A DNA stretch of 20,292 nucleotides, taken from the NCBI GenBank assembly GCA_024400915.1, contig JAKSLX010000035.1, forward strand, positions 1-20,292. Direction: 5' to 3'. Below the pieces are notes generated by a model. The model made no database searches. It was not told where the DNA came from and saw only the letters and a list, made by a program, of their open reading frames with translations. The stretch's first letter is position 1. Every line of letters begins with the position of its first letter. This DNA is from Treponema sp. (GTDB lineage Bacteria > Spirochaetota > Spirochaetia > Treponematales > Treponemataceae). Positions 1 through 7,620 of the stretch are shown here, piece after piece. A program made the position numbers and the translations under genes.

Positions 1-2
1 AG

Positions 3-128
3 AAAATGAATCTTCGTCATATTTTGACAAAGAGATCACCAAAGAGAAAGATGAACCTTCGCCACGCAGGTATCCTTTCAGAAGATTCAGCTGCATCACT
101 TCGCAAGCAGCTTCTTCCATACGGTTGA
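3..128 (+). CDS. rpmI: 50S ribosomal protein L35, C-terminal part (5' end outside window)
   Basis: Only the last 41 codons are in the window; the reading frame is open to the left edge and ends at TGA 126-128. L35 is a small basic protein of the large ribosomal subunit. The visible sequence has the family's HILTKRSPKRK block, then an NLRHAG stretch and the typical LLPYG terminus. The gene sits 15 bases upstream of rplT, the order expected of the infC-rpmI-rplT operon. A six-residue motif, KMNLRH, occurs twice here, 15 residues apart, each time beside a basic stretch. Confidence 0.9.
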   Translation, partial: KMNLRHILTKRSPKRKMNLRHAGILSEDSAASLRKQLLPYG

Positions 129-143
129 TTTTAGGAGTTAGAA

Positions 144-500
144 ATGAGAGCAGTAGACGGATCAAAAAGAAAGAATCGCCGTGCAAAAATCTTGAAGCTT
201 GCTAAGGGCTTCAAGGGCGACAGAAAGTCAAACTTTAAACCAGCTAAAGATGCTGTTGTAAAAGCACTCGATCACGCTTATTCTGGACGTAAGCTCAAGA
301 AGCGTGACTACCGTTCACTCTGGATTGCTCGTATCAACGCAGCAGTTCGTGCAGAAGGTATGTCTTACAGCCGCTTTATCGACGGTCTTTCAAAGGCTGG
401 CGTTACACTCAATAGAAAAGCATTGAGCAACATGGCTATCGAAGACCCAGTTGCATTCAAGGCTGTTATTGAAGTAGCTAAGAACGCAGTAAAGGCATAA
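144..500 (+). CDS. rplT: 50S ribosomal protein L20
   Basis: 118 residues, the normal L20 length. L20 binds 23S rRNA early in large-subunit assembly and in several bacteria represses its own operon. The sequence carries the family signatures: a very basic N-terminus (KRKNRRAKILKLAKGFKG), the block KKRDYRSLWIARINAAVR near residues 52-69, and LNRKALSNMAIEDP near 89-102. A TAGGAG ribosome binding site lies at 132-137, seven bases before the ATG. The gene follows rpmI and is only 4 bases from the next gene, so transcription probably continues into the division genes. Confidence 0.97.
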   Translation: MRAVDGSKRKNRRAKILKLAKGFKGDRKSNFKPAKDAVVKALDHAYSGRKLKKRDYRSLWIARINAAVRAEGMSYSRFIDGLSKAGVTLNRKALSNMAIEDPVAFKAVIEVAKNAVKA

Positions 501-504
501 GTAG

Positions 505-1113
505 ATGATTTCACTCGATCAAGTTTTGTTGTTGCAGGAAAAAGTTGAATCTGCTGTAGAAAAGATTACTTCTTTAACTGAAAGAATCGCACAGCTTGAA
601 TCTGACAACGATGCTTTAAATAGAAAATGTTTAGAGCTTACAAAAGCGCTGGAAGAAAAAACGGAGTTTGTTTCAACTCTTGAAACAGCACAGGACAAGA
701 TCGAGGAAAGTATTCTTATGACCATCAATCGCCTTGATTCTGTTGAAGATGCCCTCCTTGGCAATGATGCAGAATCAGGTGAATTTGCTGCAGAAAATTC
801 AGATGATGAAACTGTAGCAGCACCTACCCTATCCATGGCTGAAGAAACAGAGTCTGTTTCGGACGAAAATCAGCCAGAAGAACCAGAAATTACGGTTCCA
901 GCAGTATCAGAAACCGCACAGTCTGCTGACGAACCTTTTGTTTACGAACAGGAAGAATCCACACAGGAAAACACAGGTCTCCTTCATAAATCAGAACAGA
1001 CAGTTTCACAGAGTATGGAACAGCCTAATGTTTTTGAAACCACAGAAGAAGAACCTGAAGAAGATGATTCACCTGCTCCATCTGCACTTGACGGACAATT
1101 CGATATCTTTTAA
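505..1113 (+). CDS. Coiled-coil, acidic-tailed ZapB-like protein
   Basis: 202 residues with no signal peptide or membrane segment. Residues 1-80 are heptad-like and rich in Leu, Glu, Lys and Gln, as in ZapB-type coiled coils. From about residue 85 the protein becomes very acidic, of low complexity (Glu, Asp, Ser, Thr, Pro) and probably disordered, ending in the motif LDGQFDIF. The gene starts 4 bases after rplT and ends 5 bases before zapA. That neighbour is the main reason to propose a ZapB-like divisome partner that bridges ZapA to other factors. The N-terminal coiled coil is clear; the division role is inferred from context, and the acidic tail is not part of classical ZapB, which is about 80 residues long. 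Confidence 0.7.
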   Translation: MISLDQVLLLQEKVESAVEKITSLTERIAQLESDNDALNRKCLELTKALEEKTEFVSTLETAQDKIEESILMTINRLDSVEDALLGNDAESGEFAAENSDDETVAAPTLSMAEETESVSDENQPEEPEITVPAVSETAQSADEPFVYEQEESTQENTGLLHKSEQTVSQSMEQPNVFETTEEEPEEDDSPAPSALDGQFDIF

Positions 1114-1118
1114 TTACC

Positions 1119-1421
1119 GTGGGAAAAATTCAGCTTGACATTTTAGGAACCTCATTTTCAGCACAGGCACCGGAAGATGATGCTTACCTTACAAAGCTTT
1201 CCTCATATTACAAGGCAATCACTGATTCGATCCAGAAAACTTCGAATGTAAACGATCCTTTGAAAATCAGTATTCTTGCAGGCATTACCCTTGTGGATGA
1301 ACTTTACAAGGAAAAGCAGAAATCAATCAAGCTTTCAAACATCATCAGATCTGAAGACGAAGAAAAGGCTGAAGAAATAACCATGAACATGATTGAAAAA
1401 ATCAACGGGGTTCTTGATTAA
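1119..1421 (+). CDS. zapA: Cell division protein ZapA
   Basis: 100 residues starting at GTG 1119-1121. ZapA binds FtsZ and bundles its protofilaments at mid-cell. The N-terminal beta-rich part (KIQLDILGTSFSAQAPEDD) and the following helix with YYKAITDSI, then a long C-terminal helix (ISILAGITLVDELYKEKQKS and beyond), match the family and its usual length. The GTG start has no clear Shine-Dalgarno sequence and lies 5 bases after the preceding stop, so translational coupling is likely. The TAA stop overlaps the next ATG by one base (TAATG). Confidence 0.85.
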   Translation: MGKIQLDILGTSFSAQAPEDDAYLTKLSSYYKAITDSIQKTSNVNDPLKISILAGITLVDELYKEKQKSIKLSNIIRSEDEEKAEEITMNMIEKINGVLD

Positions 1422-1879
1422 TGAAAGTATTTGTTGATGCAGACAATTGCAGCAAAGACTCCAGAAAAATCATTTTGAAAGCCTGTACCCGCGAAAACAT
1501 TCCCGTAGAACTGGTAGCAAACAGAACAATCCCCATCAACACACAGAATGTAAATTACACCATGACCGTATGTCCGGAAACAAAGGATGCAGCGGACAAT
1601 TACATAGTTGAAAAATCAGCAGGAAACGACATTGCAATTACAAGGGACATACTCCTTGCAAAACGACTCATTGAAAAAAACATATTTTCAATGAATGACA
1701 AAGGCAAAGTCTTTACAAAAGAAAATATAGGAGACCTTATTGAACAGAGAGAACTTAGCCTGCAGATGAAGAGCCTTGGAATCACAAACGGCTCAAGTTT
1801 TCCTTCACAGCAGGACACAAAGGAGTTTTCAAAAAAATTCAATGAGGCATTAATTCAAAAAAAGAAAATTACCAGCTGA
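1421..1879 (+). CDS. YaiI/YqxD family protein (UPF0178, DUF188)
   Basis: 152 residues. This widely conserved bacterial family has a PIN/NYN-like nuclease fold but no settled function. The N-terminal motif MKVFVDADNCS matches the family's VDADxCP block, and DAADNYIVEKSAGNDIAITRD around residues 56-76 supplies the second set of conserved acidic residues expected of a metal-binding site. Here a Ser replaces the usual Pro after DADNC. The start codon shares one base with the zapA stop, so the gene is translationally coupled to the division genes. Its 3' end overlaps the convergent HD-GYP gene by 11 bases. Family assignment is fairly firm; activity is unknown. Confidence 0.85.
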   Translation: MKVFVDADNCSKDSRKIILKACTRENIPVELVANRTIPINTQNVNYTMTVCPETKDAADNYIVEKSAGNDIAITRDILLAKRLIEKNIFSMNDKGKVFTKENIGDLIEQRELSLQMKSLGITNGSSFPSQQDTKEFSKKFNEALIQKKKITS

Positions 1880-3140
1880 TGGCCTTATTGATGTCTTCGA
1901 GACGATCCTTTATCTGCATGAAGGCTTCTACAAGTTCAGGATCAAACTGCTTTCCACTCTGACTCTGAATCTCATTGAAAGTATCTTCCACAGTCCATTC
2001 TGACTTATAACATCTCTTGTGCCTTAAGGCGTCATAGACATCTGCAAGGGCAACAATTCTTGCGGCAAGGGGAATGTTTTCACCAACAAGAGCCTGTTCA
2101 AGTTCATGAGGCATCTTTGTTGCAGGAATATAATCCATATAATCAAAGTTACCAGGATAGCCCCTGTTTCCTCCGTCCCACCTGTCATGGTGATGAAGGC
2201 ATACATCACGGGCCATGTTGTCCAGTTCATTTTCAATTGGAGAGAAAATCTGAGCACCTACGCAGGTATGACCTTTCATGATGTCTCTTTCATCATCATC
2301 AAGGATTCCCTCTTTTTTTAGAATTTTGTCTGGTACTGCAACCTTACCTACATCATGACAACGGGCAGCAAGACGAAGATTATCACGGAACCTTTCCCTT
2401 TCCTTGTCAGGAATCCCCTTGTTGTTTGCATAACGGTCATATATTTCCAGGGAAAAAGAAGAAACCCTTTCTACATGTGAGCCAGTTTCCTTTGGATCAC
2501 GAAAACCTGCCATTTTTACGAGACGGTCAATATTCTGTCTTGTAAGGTAAGCATATTCATATATAGAACCAACTTTTGCGGCAAATTGCGAAATGTAGAA
2601 TTCAGAATCCTTGTCGAAAGGTATTACATTACCATTTTCATCCTGAGCATTGATTATCTGAAGAACACCAAGAACCCTTCCGTTTGTCATTATTAAGGGA
2701 ATTGTAAGAATGGAATGAGTCCTGTAACCTGTTGCTATATCCGAAAGTTCATTGAATTCATATGGTCTTTTTTCTGTTTTTTCTTCATCAATATATTCTG
2801 GAAGATGATAAGCATCATCAATATTGACCATTTTTTTTGCAAGGAGACAATAACCTGAAATATACTGTTTTGTAGGAACAAAGGAATATGAAGTATAGGC
2901 AAGTTTTTCGCCTGGAGCGAGTTCACGTTGCTTGGTATCATTCTGACTGTAGCGAATTCTAAGCTTATTTTCCTTAGTATCATACTCGTAAATGGAACCT
3001 GCATCTGCATTGCAAAGTTTTCTGGCACCGCTAAGGATATTTTCAAGGAGAATATCAACGTCCTTAATTTCCTTCAGCTGCTCCTCTATCTGAGTAATCA
3101 TCTGTCGCTTTAATTCATTTTTATCAGAAACATTTTTCAT
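1869..3140 (-). CDS. GAF domain plus HD-GYP domain protein (putative cyclic-di-GMP phosphodiesterase)
   Basis: 423 residues, cytoplasmic, no membrane segment. A GAF-type sensor domain occupies roughly residues 25-195 (NADAGSIYEYD, then IPLIMTNGRVLGVLQIINAQ). An HD-GYP domain follows from about 210: metal-binding HD pair H262/D263 in CHDVGKVAVPD, then HHHDRWDGGNRGYP at 316-329, then AARIVALADVYDAL. HD-GYP enzymes hydrolyse cyclic-di-GMP. The GYP motif is divergent: HHE is HHD, two extra residues lie between DG and GYP, and about 25 residues are inserted before the ADVYDAL helix. The metal ligands are kept, so activity is plausible but unproven. The gene has its own promoter immediately upstream and no Shine-Dalgarno sequence. 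Confidence 0.88.
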   Translation of the reverse strand: MKNVSDKNELKRQMITQIEEQLKEIKDVDILLENILSGARKLCNADAGSIYEYDTKENKLRIRYSQNDTKQRELAPGEKLAYTSYSFVPTKQYISGYCLLAKKMVNIDDAYHLPEYIDEEKTEKRPYEFNELSDIATGYRTHSILTIPLIMTNGRVLGVLQIINAQDENGNVIPFDKDSEFYISQFAAKVGSIYEYAYLTRQNIDRLVKMAGFRDPKETGSHVERVSSFSLEIYDRYANNKGIPDKERERFRDNLRLAARCHDVGKVAVPDKILKKEGILDDDERDIMKGHTCVGAQIFSPIENELDNMARDVCLHHHDRWDGGNRGYPGNFDYMDYIPATKMPHELEQALVGENIPLAARIVALADVYDALRHKRCYKSEWTVEDTFNEIQSQSGKQFDPELVEAFMQIKDRLEDINKAISW

Positions 3141-3148
3141 ATAGATAT

Positions 3149-3177
3149 ATTATATTCAATCATTAAACGATTTACAA
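3149..3177 (-). promoter_or_regulatory. Promoter of the GAF/HD-GYP gene
   Basis: On the minus strand a -35 box TTGTAA (3172-3177) is followed by a 17-base spacer and a perfect -10 box TATAAT (3149-3154). Only 8 bases separate the -10 box from the ATG, so the start point would fall at or next to the start codon. The same TTGTAA-N17-TATAAT arrangement is found before the FHA gene. Confidence 0.6.
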
Positions 3178-3205
3178 CTTTGAAGAAGAAATTATACGGA
3201 AAATT

Positions 3206-4072
3206 TTACAACTTCTTTATGAGACAGAAATAAAGGGGACCGGCACCTTTTGAAGTATCAGGAAGAACATGAAGACCGAATTCAGTTTCTTCCGCACATT
3301 CAAAAATTTCATTGAAATCATAGCCTTCGGGAGCCTTGATAGTTCCACTGTAAGACGAAAGATTTTCTTCAAAGACAGCTTTCATTTCACTTTTGGAAGC
3401 AAGGTAAACATTGTCGAATTTTTTAAGCAATTTGCGAACTATTTCGTCATTCTCTTGAGGACAAAGGGCACAGGTTGAGTAAAGAACATGGCCTCCAGAT
3501 TTTAGAAGACGGAATGCACAGGACAACAAAGCCCACTGTTCCATGGAAATGGTCTTTACTCTGGAAGGAGTCCATTCATCAAGATATTTTGGATCATTAA
3601 GCACATGGCGTTCACTGGAACAAGGAGCATCAAGAAGAACAGAATCATAGCTTTCACTTTCACGGCGGCACCAGGTTGTAGCATCTGAACAGCTGGTTTT
3701 AATTCTTTCAGAAATTTCTACAGGAAGGGAATCCTGAACCACCTTTGCAAGCCTTCCTTTTCTTTGCGGAGAACGTTCATTGGAAAACATTAGGGCATCT
3801 TCCCCAAGATTACCAGCAAGAACCAGTGTTTTTCCACCGGGAGCAGCACACATGTCTACAATTCTTTCGGATTTTTTTACAGGTAAACACAAGGCAGAAA
3901 CAACGCTTGCAGGATCCAGAAAATAACTTTCACGGCCTTCAAAAAAAATCTCTGCATGAACATTGTCCGGTGTCAAGGAAGCTTTTAACTGCTCCCATCG
4001 TTCCTTAAAAATCTCAGAATAAAAGGAATCAAAGCCTTCACTTCCGGAAAGTTTTGCATTTTTATTTTTCAT
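3206..4072 (-). CDS. NOL1/NOP2/Sun (RsmB/RsmF-type) RNA cytosine-C5 methyltransferase
   Basis: 288 residues when started at ATG 4072, which removes 78 codons of spurious upstream extension lying inside the glycosidase gene. The enzyme uses S-adenosylmethionine to methylate cytosine C5 in rRNA or tRNA. The SAM-binding motif DMCAAPGGKT is at residues 73-82. The two active-site cysteines are C151 in DAPCSSE and C201 in YSTCALCPQEND, the standard pair for this family. It lacks an N-terminal NusB-like domain, so it is shorter than RsmB, and it also lacks RsmF's C-terminal extension; the target cannot be read from sequence. The start overlaps the end of the glycosidase gene by 11 bases, indicating coupling within the operon. 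Confidence 0.9.
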   Translation of the reverse strand: MKNKNAKLSGSEGFDSFYSEIFKERWEQLKASLTPDNVHAEIFFEGRESYFLDPASVVSALCLPVKKSERIVDMCAAPGGKTLVLAGNLGEDALMFSNERSPQRKGRLAKVVQDSLPVEISERIKTSCSDATTWCRRESESYDSVLLDAPCSSERHVLNDPKYLDEWTPSRVKTISMEQWALLSCAFRLLKSGGHVLYSTCALCPQENDEIVRKLLKKFDNVYLASKSEMKAVFEENLSSYSGTIKAPEGYDFNEIFECAEETEFGLHVLPDTSKGAGPLYFCLIKKL

Positions 4073-5231
4073 AGGTCTGCCCCACTTTGTATATCTTTCT
4101 GAAATCTTCCATACGATCTTCAATTGTCCTGACTTCATTATTTTTTTGAAGAAGCCCTTGCTTATGCTTGAATGCAAGAACCTTCTTGGAAGCAACCTCA
4201 ACTTTTTTCTGAAAATCTGGCCGGCGCCTACACTCTTCAATAAGAATGAAAACAGAATCGAGAAATTTCTTTTCACTGAGCATAAGGACATCAACCCCCG
4301 CTTCAATTGCCTGAATCACGGCCTTTTCCGGAGGATATCCATTGTCTGCCAAAGCCCCCATAAAAATGTCATCGCTGATTACAAGACCTTCATAGCCGAT
4401 TTTTTTTCTGAGCATTTCTCCAATCCAAAAGGAACTCAAACAGGCCGGAGTTTTCTCACCGTATCCCTCAACAATTGCGTGGCTCATGAGGACACAGGTT
4501 GGATTACAACCATTCAAAACAAAAGCAAAAGGAAGAAGGAAATTAGAGTCAAAATCTTTCTGAGAAATGGAAATTATAGGAAGGCCTACATGAGGATCCG
4601 TATTTGAATTTCCTGGGAAATGTTTTACGACGGAAGCAATGCCATTTTCTTCATAGGCACGGACACATTGGGTACTGTAAACAATTGTTCGTGACGCGTT
4701 ACCAAAACTTCTGCGACTAAGAAAATCCCTATTGTAATCAATCTGAGGTTCAGCTACGGGTGCAAGATTCATGTGTATTCCGAGAAGTTTCATCTGTTGT
4801 GCCTGAAGTCCATAAATGATTTTAGCATCTTCCGGAGAGTAATTATCCGAAAGCCTTTTGCAGGAACGAAGGACAGAAGTAATTCCACCAAGCCTGTTTA
4901 CTTCTCCGCCTTCCTGATCTACGGCAATGTAAGGGCAGACTGTCTTATTGTAATTGCAGTATGAAATGATGGAGTCATTGAAAGCCATCACTTCTTCAGG
5001 GGTGTCTCCTATGTTGTAGGAAAACAAAAGAACGCCACCTGGAACCACAGGAGTTTCATCTTTCAAAAATTCAACCGAACGATAGCTTTCCTTACCTTCA
5101 ACATTGACAAGAAACAGCTGTGAAACTTTTTCTACTTCACTTAGCCCTTCATAATATGAATCGACAGATTCACTATTGGAAAGGAATACAAAAGAGAAAA
5201 CCAACAAAAAACAGGGAAAATATTTTTTCAT
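4062..5231 (-). CDS. Secreted glycoside hydrolase family 3 protein (NagZ-like beta-N-acetylhexosaminidase)
   Basis: 389 residues from ATG 5231. That start is chosen because MKKYFPCFLLVFSFVFLSNS is a good signal peptide and the longer reading only adds residues overlapping the SDR gene. GH3 features: AVDQEGGEVNRLGG (residues 103-116), KHFPG at 203-207 and VISDDIFMGAL with the likely nucleophile D287. The loop after KHFPG carries D212-P-H214, equivalent to the Asp/His acid-base dyad of NagZ, but is shorter than the usual KHFPGHGDTxxDSH. The protein is probably periplasmic, unlike cytoplasmic NagZ, which suggests peptidoglycan or host/diet amino-sugar turnover. No lipobox is seen. It starts one base after the SDR stop. 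Confidence 0.85.
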   Translation of the reverse strand: MKKYFPCFLLVFSFVFLSNSESVDSYYEGLSEVEKVSQLFLVNVEGKESYRSVEFLKDETPVVPGGVLLFSYNIGDTPEEVMAFNDSIISYCNYNKTVCPYIAVDQEGGEVNRLGGITSVLRSCKRLSDNYSPEDAKIIYGLQAQQMKLLGIHMNLAPVAEPQIDYNRDFLSRRSFGNASRTIVYSTQCVRAYEENGIASVVKHFPGNSNTDPHVGLPIISISQKDFDSNFLLPFAFVLNGCNPTCVLMSHAIVEGYGEKTPACLSSFWIGEMLRKKIGYEGLVISDDIFMGALADNGYPPEKAVIQAIEAGVDVLMLSEKKFLDSVFILIEECRRRPDFQKKVEVASKKVLAFKHKQGLLQKNNEVRTIEDRMEDFRKIYKVGQTYEK

Positions 5232-5232
5232 T

Positions 5233-6021
5233 TTAGTTGCTTGGACGCTTACAGAATTTATATGTAAACCAAGCCCCAAGGTAACGGTTTACAAAAGGGC
5301 TTGCCCATGCCTGGACCTTCCATTTGAAAAACTTCATAGAATAAAGCTTGCCTTTTCTAGAAGCCTTGATTGCATGTTCAACAGTTTTTTCCGGAGAAAG
5401 CCCATGACGAACTTTAGGACGAGCCCCATTTGACGCAACATTTGCAAATTCTGTACTGACAGGTCCAGGACATAATGCAGTTACGCTTATTCCCTTTGGT
5501 TTTAATTCTGCGGCGAGGGCGACACTGAAACTCAGGACATAAGCCTTGCAGGCCCCATATACAGCAAAATTACCAAGGGGCATAAAAGAAGCAAGGCTTG
5601 CAGTATTGATTATGCGTCCTCCCCTGTTCATGTAGGGAAGAGCAAAACCCGTAATTCCGGTTAAGGAAGTGCAGTCCAAATCAACCATTTCCATTTCACG
5701 ATTTACATCAGTATTTGCAAATTCCCCGTAAGTTCCGAAGCCGGCGTTGTTAACAAGGACTGAAATTTCAAAGTCTTCCTTACTTTTCTCTTCTTCAAAA
5801 ATCGCATTGAGGCGACGAGCCCCTTCTGCTCCGGAAACATCCATGTCAACGACGCGAACAAAAATTTTTCTGCTGGTTTCTATTTCTTTCTTTAATTCTT
5901 CAAGTCTATCTTTTCTGCGGGCAACAATCCAAAGTTCATCAGGATTTTCTTCAGCAATCTGCCTGGCAAAATCAGCACCCATTCCGCTGGAGGCACCGGT
6001 AACAACAATGATTTTTTTCAT
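5233..6021 (-). CDS. Short-chain dehydrogenase/reductase (SDR family)
   Basis: 262 residues, the usual classical SDR size. The dinucleotide-binding motif TGASSGMG is at residues 8-15, NNAG at 91-94, the catalytic Ser is S142 in NTASLAS, and the Tyr/Lys pair is Y155 and K159 in YGACK. ARR after the second beta strand (residues 34-36) suggests NADPH preference. The substrate cannot be predicted. The C-terminal region (SMKFFKWKVQAWASPFVNRYLG) is amphipathic and could associate with the membrane. This is the first gene of a three-gene minus-strand operon with the glycosidase and the methyltransferase. There is no Shine-Dalgarno sequence; a -10 box lies 6 bases before the ATG. Confidence 0.88.
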   Translation of the reverse strand: MKKIIVVTGASSGMGADFARQIAEENPDELWIVARRKDRLEELKKEIETSRKIFVRVVDMDVSGAEGARRLNAIFEEEKSKEDFEISVLVNNAGFGTYGEFANTDVNREMEMVDLDCTSLTGITGFALPYMNRGGRIINTASLASFMPLGNFAVYGACKAYVLSFSVALAAELKPKGISVTALCPGPVSTEFANVASNGARPKVRHGLSPEKTVEHAIKASRKGKLYSMKFFKWKVQAWASPFVNRYLGAWFTYKFCKRPSN

Positions 6022-6027
6022 GAATCC

Positions 6028-6056
6028 ATTATACCCTTACCATTGAAAAAAGTCAG
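6028..6056 (-). promoter_or_regulatory. Promoter of the SDR-glycosidase-methyltransferase operon
   Basis: Minus strand: CTGACT (6051-6056), 17-base spacer, TATAAT (6028-6033). The -10 box ends 6 bases before the ATG at 6021, which predicts a leaderless or nearly leaderless transcript. It interleaves with the divergent pncB promoter. Confidence 0.5.
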
Positions 6057-6072
6057 TAATTCTTAGTATTAT
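6043..6072 (+). promoter_or_regulatory. Promoter of the nicotinate phosphoribosyltransferase gene
   Basis: Plus strand: TTGAAA (6043-6048), 18-base spacer, TATTAT (6067-6072). Predicted start near 6079 leaves a leader of about 86 bases before the ATG at 6165. I see no recognisable riboswitch in that leader. Confidence 0.5.
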
Positions 6073-6164
6073 AAGAAAAACGACGCCGGCTGGTGGCAAG
6101 CAGATGCTGTCTTTTCACCCAAAAGAAAAACGTCAAATACCACATCTGATTATGGAGAATTGGC

Positions 6165-7616
6165 ATGCATTCATCATTCAGCAAAAGCGCTTTATTTACA
6201 GATTTTTACGAACTTACAATGGCACAGGGGTACTGGAAGAACAACATGAACGAACCGGTTGTATTCGACATGTTTTTCAGGAAACACCCCTTTAACGGTG
6301 GCTTTAGTATTTTTGCCGGAATCGAGCCGCTTTTGGATTCACTTACAGACTTTTCTTTTGACGAAGAAGAAATCGAATATTTGAGAAGCCTGAGTTTTTT
6401 TGAAGAAGGATTTCTTGCGTACCTTAAAGATTTCAAATTTACCGGCGACCTTTATTCTTTTGAAGAAGGTTCAGTAGTTTTCCCTCAGGAACCATTGGTA
6501 AGGATTCACGCAAACCTCATTGAAGCACAGATCATTGAAGGACTTGTACTCAACATCTGCAATTTCCAGAGTTTGATTGCAACAAAAACTGCCCGAGTCT
6601 GGCTTGCAAGCAAAAAAGGCAACATCATGGAATTTGGTCTGAGAAGAGCACAGGGATCTGACGGCGGCATAAGTGCAACCCGTGCAGCGTACATCGGGGG
6701 TGCTGCAGGAACCAGCAACACACTTGCAGGAAAACTCTTTGGCATTCCAGTCATGGGAACAATGGCTCACTCCTGGATTATGTCCTTTCCCAGTGAACTT
6801 GAAGCTTTCCGTGCCTATGCAAAATTATATCCACAGAAAACAGTTTTCCTTATAGACACATACGATACACTCAAGAGCGGAATTAAAAATGCCATCATTG
6901 CAGGTGCTGAACTTGTTGCACAGGGATTCAACTTTGGTGTACGACTTGATTCAGGAGACATTTCCTACCTGACAAAAGAAGTTCGCAAGGAACTTGACGC
7001 AGCAGGATTTCCTCAGGCATTTATTTCTGTTTCAAACGAACTTACAGAAGAAATCATTGAAACTCTTGTACTTCAGAATGCACCAATTGCAAGCTGGGGT
7101 GTCGGAACCCATATGGTAACTGGAGGAAGCGAATCTTCCTTTACGGGAGTTTACAAACTTGCTGCTCGCCACAATACGGAGACAGGGGAACTTGTTCCTG
7201 CAATGAAGTTCAGCGACAATCCTGCAAAAAACACAAATCCTGGAATCAAAAATGTCTACAGGCTTTATGATGCGGACGGAATGGCACGAGCCGACATACT
7301 TGCCCTTGAAAATGAAGTAATCGAAAGCGGCAAAGAATACCGCTACTACCACACAATGGTGGACTACAGGCAGTTTGCATACAAGGCAGACAAAGTAAAA
7401 CCAATGCTCAAAAAAAGGCTTGAAAAAGGACAACGCCTTGAACCTCGCTTGAGAGATGCTCAGCAGCTTGAGGAAAGCCGAAGAAGAATGATGGCAGAAA
7501 TAGAAACTCTTGATCCTTCATACAGGAGAATCCTTAATCCCCACATCTACAAGGTTTCCATGACGGAGGAACTTAAGGATCTCAAGATGACTTTCATCAC
7601 GGCTAACATCCGCTAG
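6165..7616 (+). CDS. pncB: Nicotinate phosphoribosyltransferase
   Basis: 483 residues. The enzyme makes nicotinate mononucleotide from nicotinate and PRPP with ATP stimulation, the entry step of the Preiss-Handler NAD salvage route, in the cytoplasm. The N-terminus LFTDFYELTMAQGYW is a family signature. MEFGLRRAQG (155-164) and GTSNTLAGKLFGIPVMGT (182-199) follow, and H202 in GTMAHSWIMSF corresponds to the histidine that is phosphorylated during catalysis. FLIDTYDTLKSG and GVRLDSGD complete the PRPP-binding part. A GGAG site (6154-6157) lies seven bases before the ATG. The gene is transcribed away from the SDR operon and its end overlaps the convergent regulator by 14 bases. Confidence 0.95.
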   Translation: MHSSFSKSALFTDFYELTMAQGYWKNNMNEPVVFDMFFRKHPFNGGFSIFAGIEPLLDSLTDFSFDEEEIEYLRSLSFFEEGFLAYLKDFKFTGDLYSFEEGSVVFPQEPLVRIHANLIEAQIIEGLVLNICNFQSLIATKTARVWLASKKGNIMEFGLRRAQGSDGGISATRAAYIGGAAGTSNTLAGKLFGIPVMGTMAHSWIMSFPSELEAFRAYAKLYPQKTVFLIDTYDTLKSGIKNAIIAGAELVAQGFNFGVRLDSGDISYLTKEVRKELDAAGFPQAFISVSNELTEEIIETLVLQNAPIASWGVGTHMVTGGSESSFTGVYKLAARHNTETGELVPAMKFSDNPAKNTNPGIKNVYRLYDADGMARADILALENEVIESGKEYRYYHTMVDYRQFAYKADKVKPMLKKRLEKGQRLEPRLRDAQQLEESRRRMMAEIETLDPSYRRILNPHIYKVSMTEELKDLKMTFITANIR

Positions 7617-7620
7617 CCGT
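7599..7620. terminator. Hairpin at the convergent stop codons of pncB and the regulator
   Basis: Arms ACGGCTA (7599-7605) and TAGCCGT (7614-7620) form a perfect 7-base stem with an 8-base loop. Both stop codons (7614-7616 plus strand, 7603-7605 minus strand) fall in the arms. There is no T-tract on either side, so it would be a weak or factor-assisted terminator. Confidence 0.35.

Noticed and set aside
3..68. Repeated KMNLRH motif in L35 as an in-frame duplication
   Set aside because: The intervening sequence aligns normally with L35, and the family has similar basic motifs at both places, so no insertion is needed.
4073..4306. 78-codon N-terminal extension of the methyltransferase reading frame
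   Set aside because: It lies wholly inside the glycosidase gene on the same strand and has no methyltransferase-like sequence; ATG 4072 gives a normal start with an 11-base overlap.
4146..4607. Plus-strand open frame of 153 codons
   Set aside because: Antisense to the glycosidase gene, whose GH3 motifs fix the coding strand; no recognisable domain.
6079..6164. NAD-responsive riboswitch in the pncB leader
   Set aside because: The 86-base leader would allow one, but I could not find a conserved motif or convincing fold.
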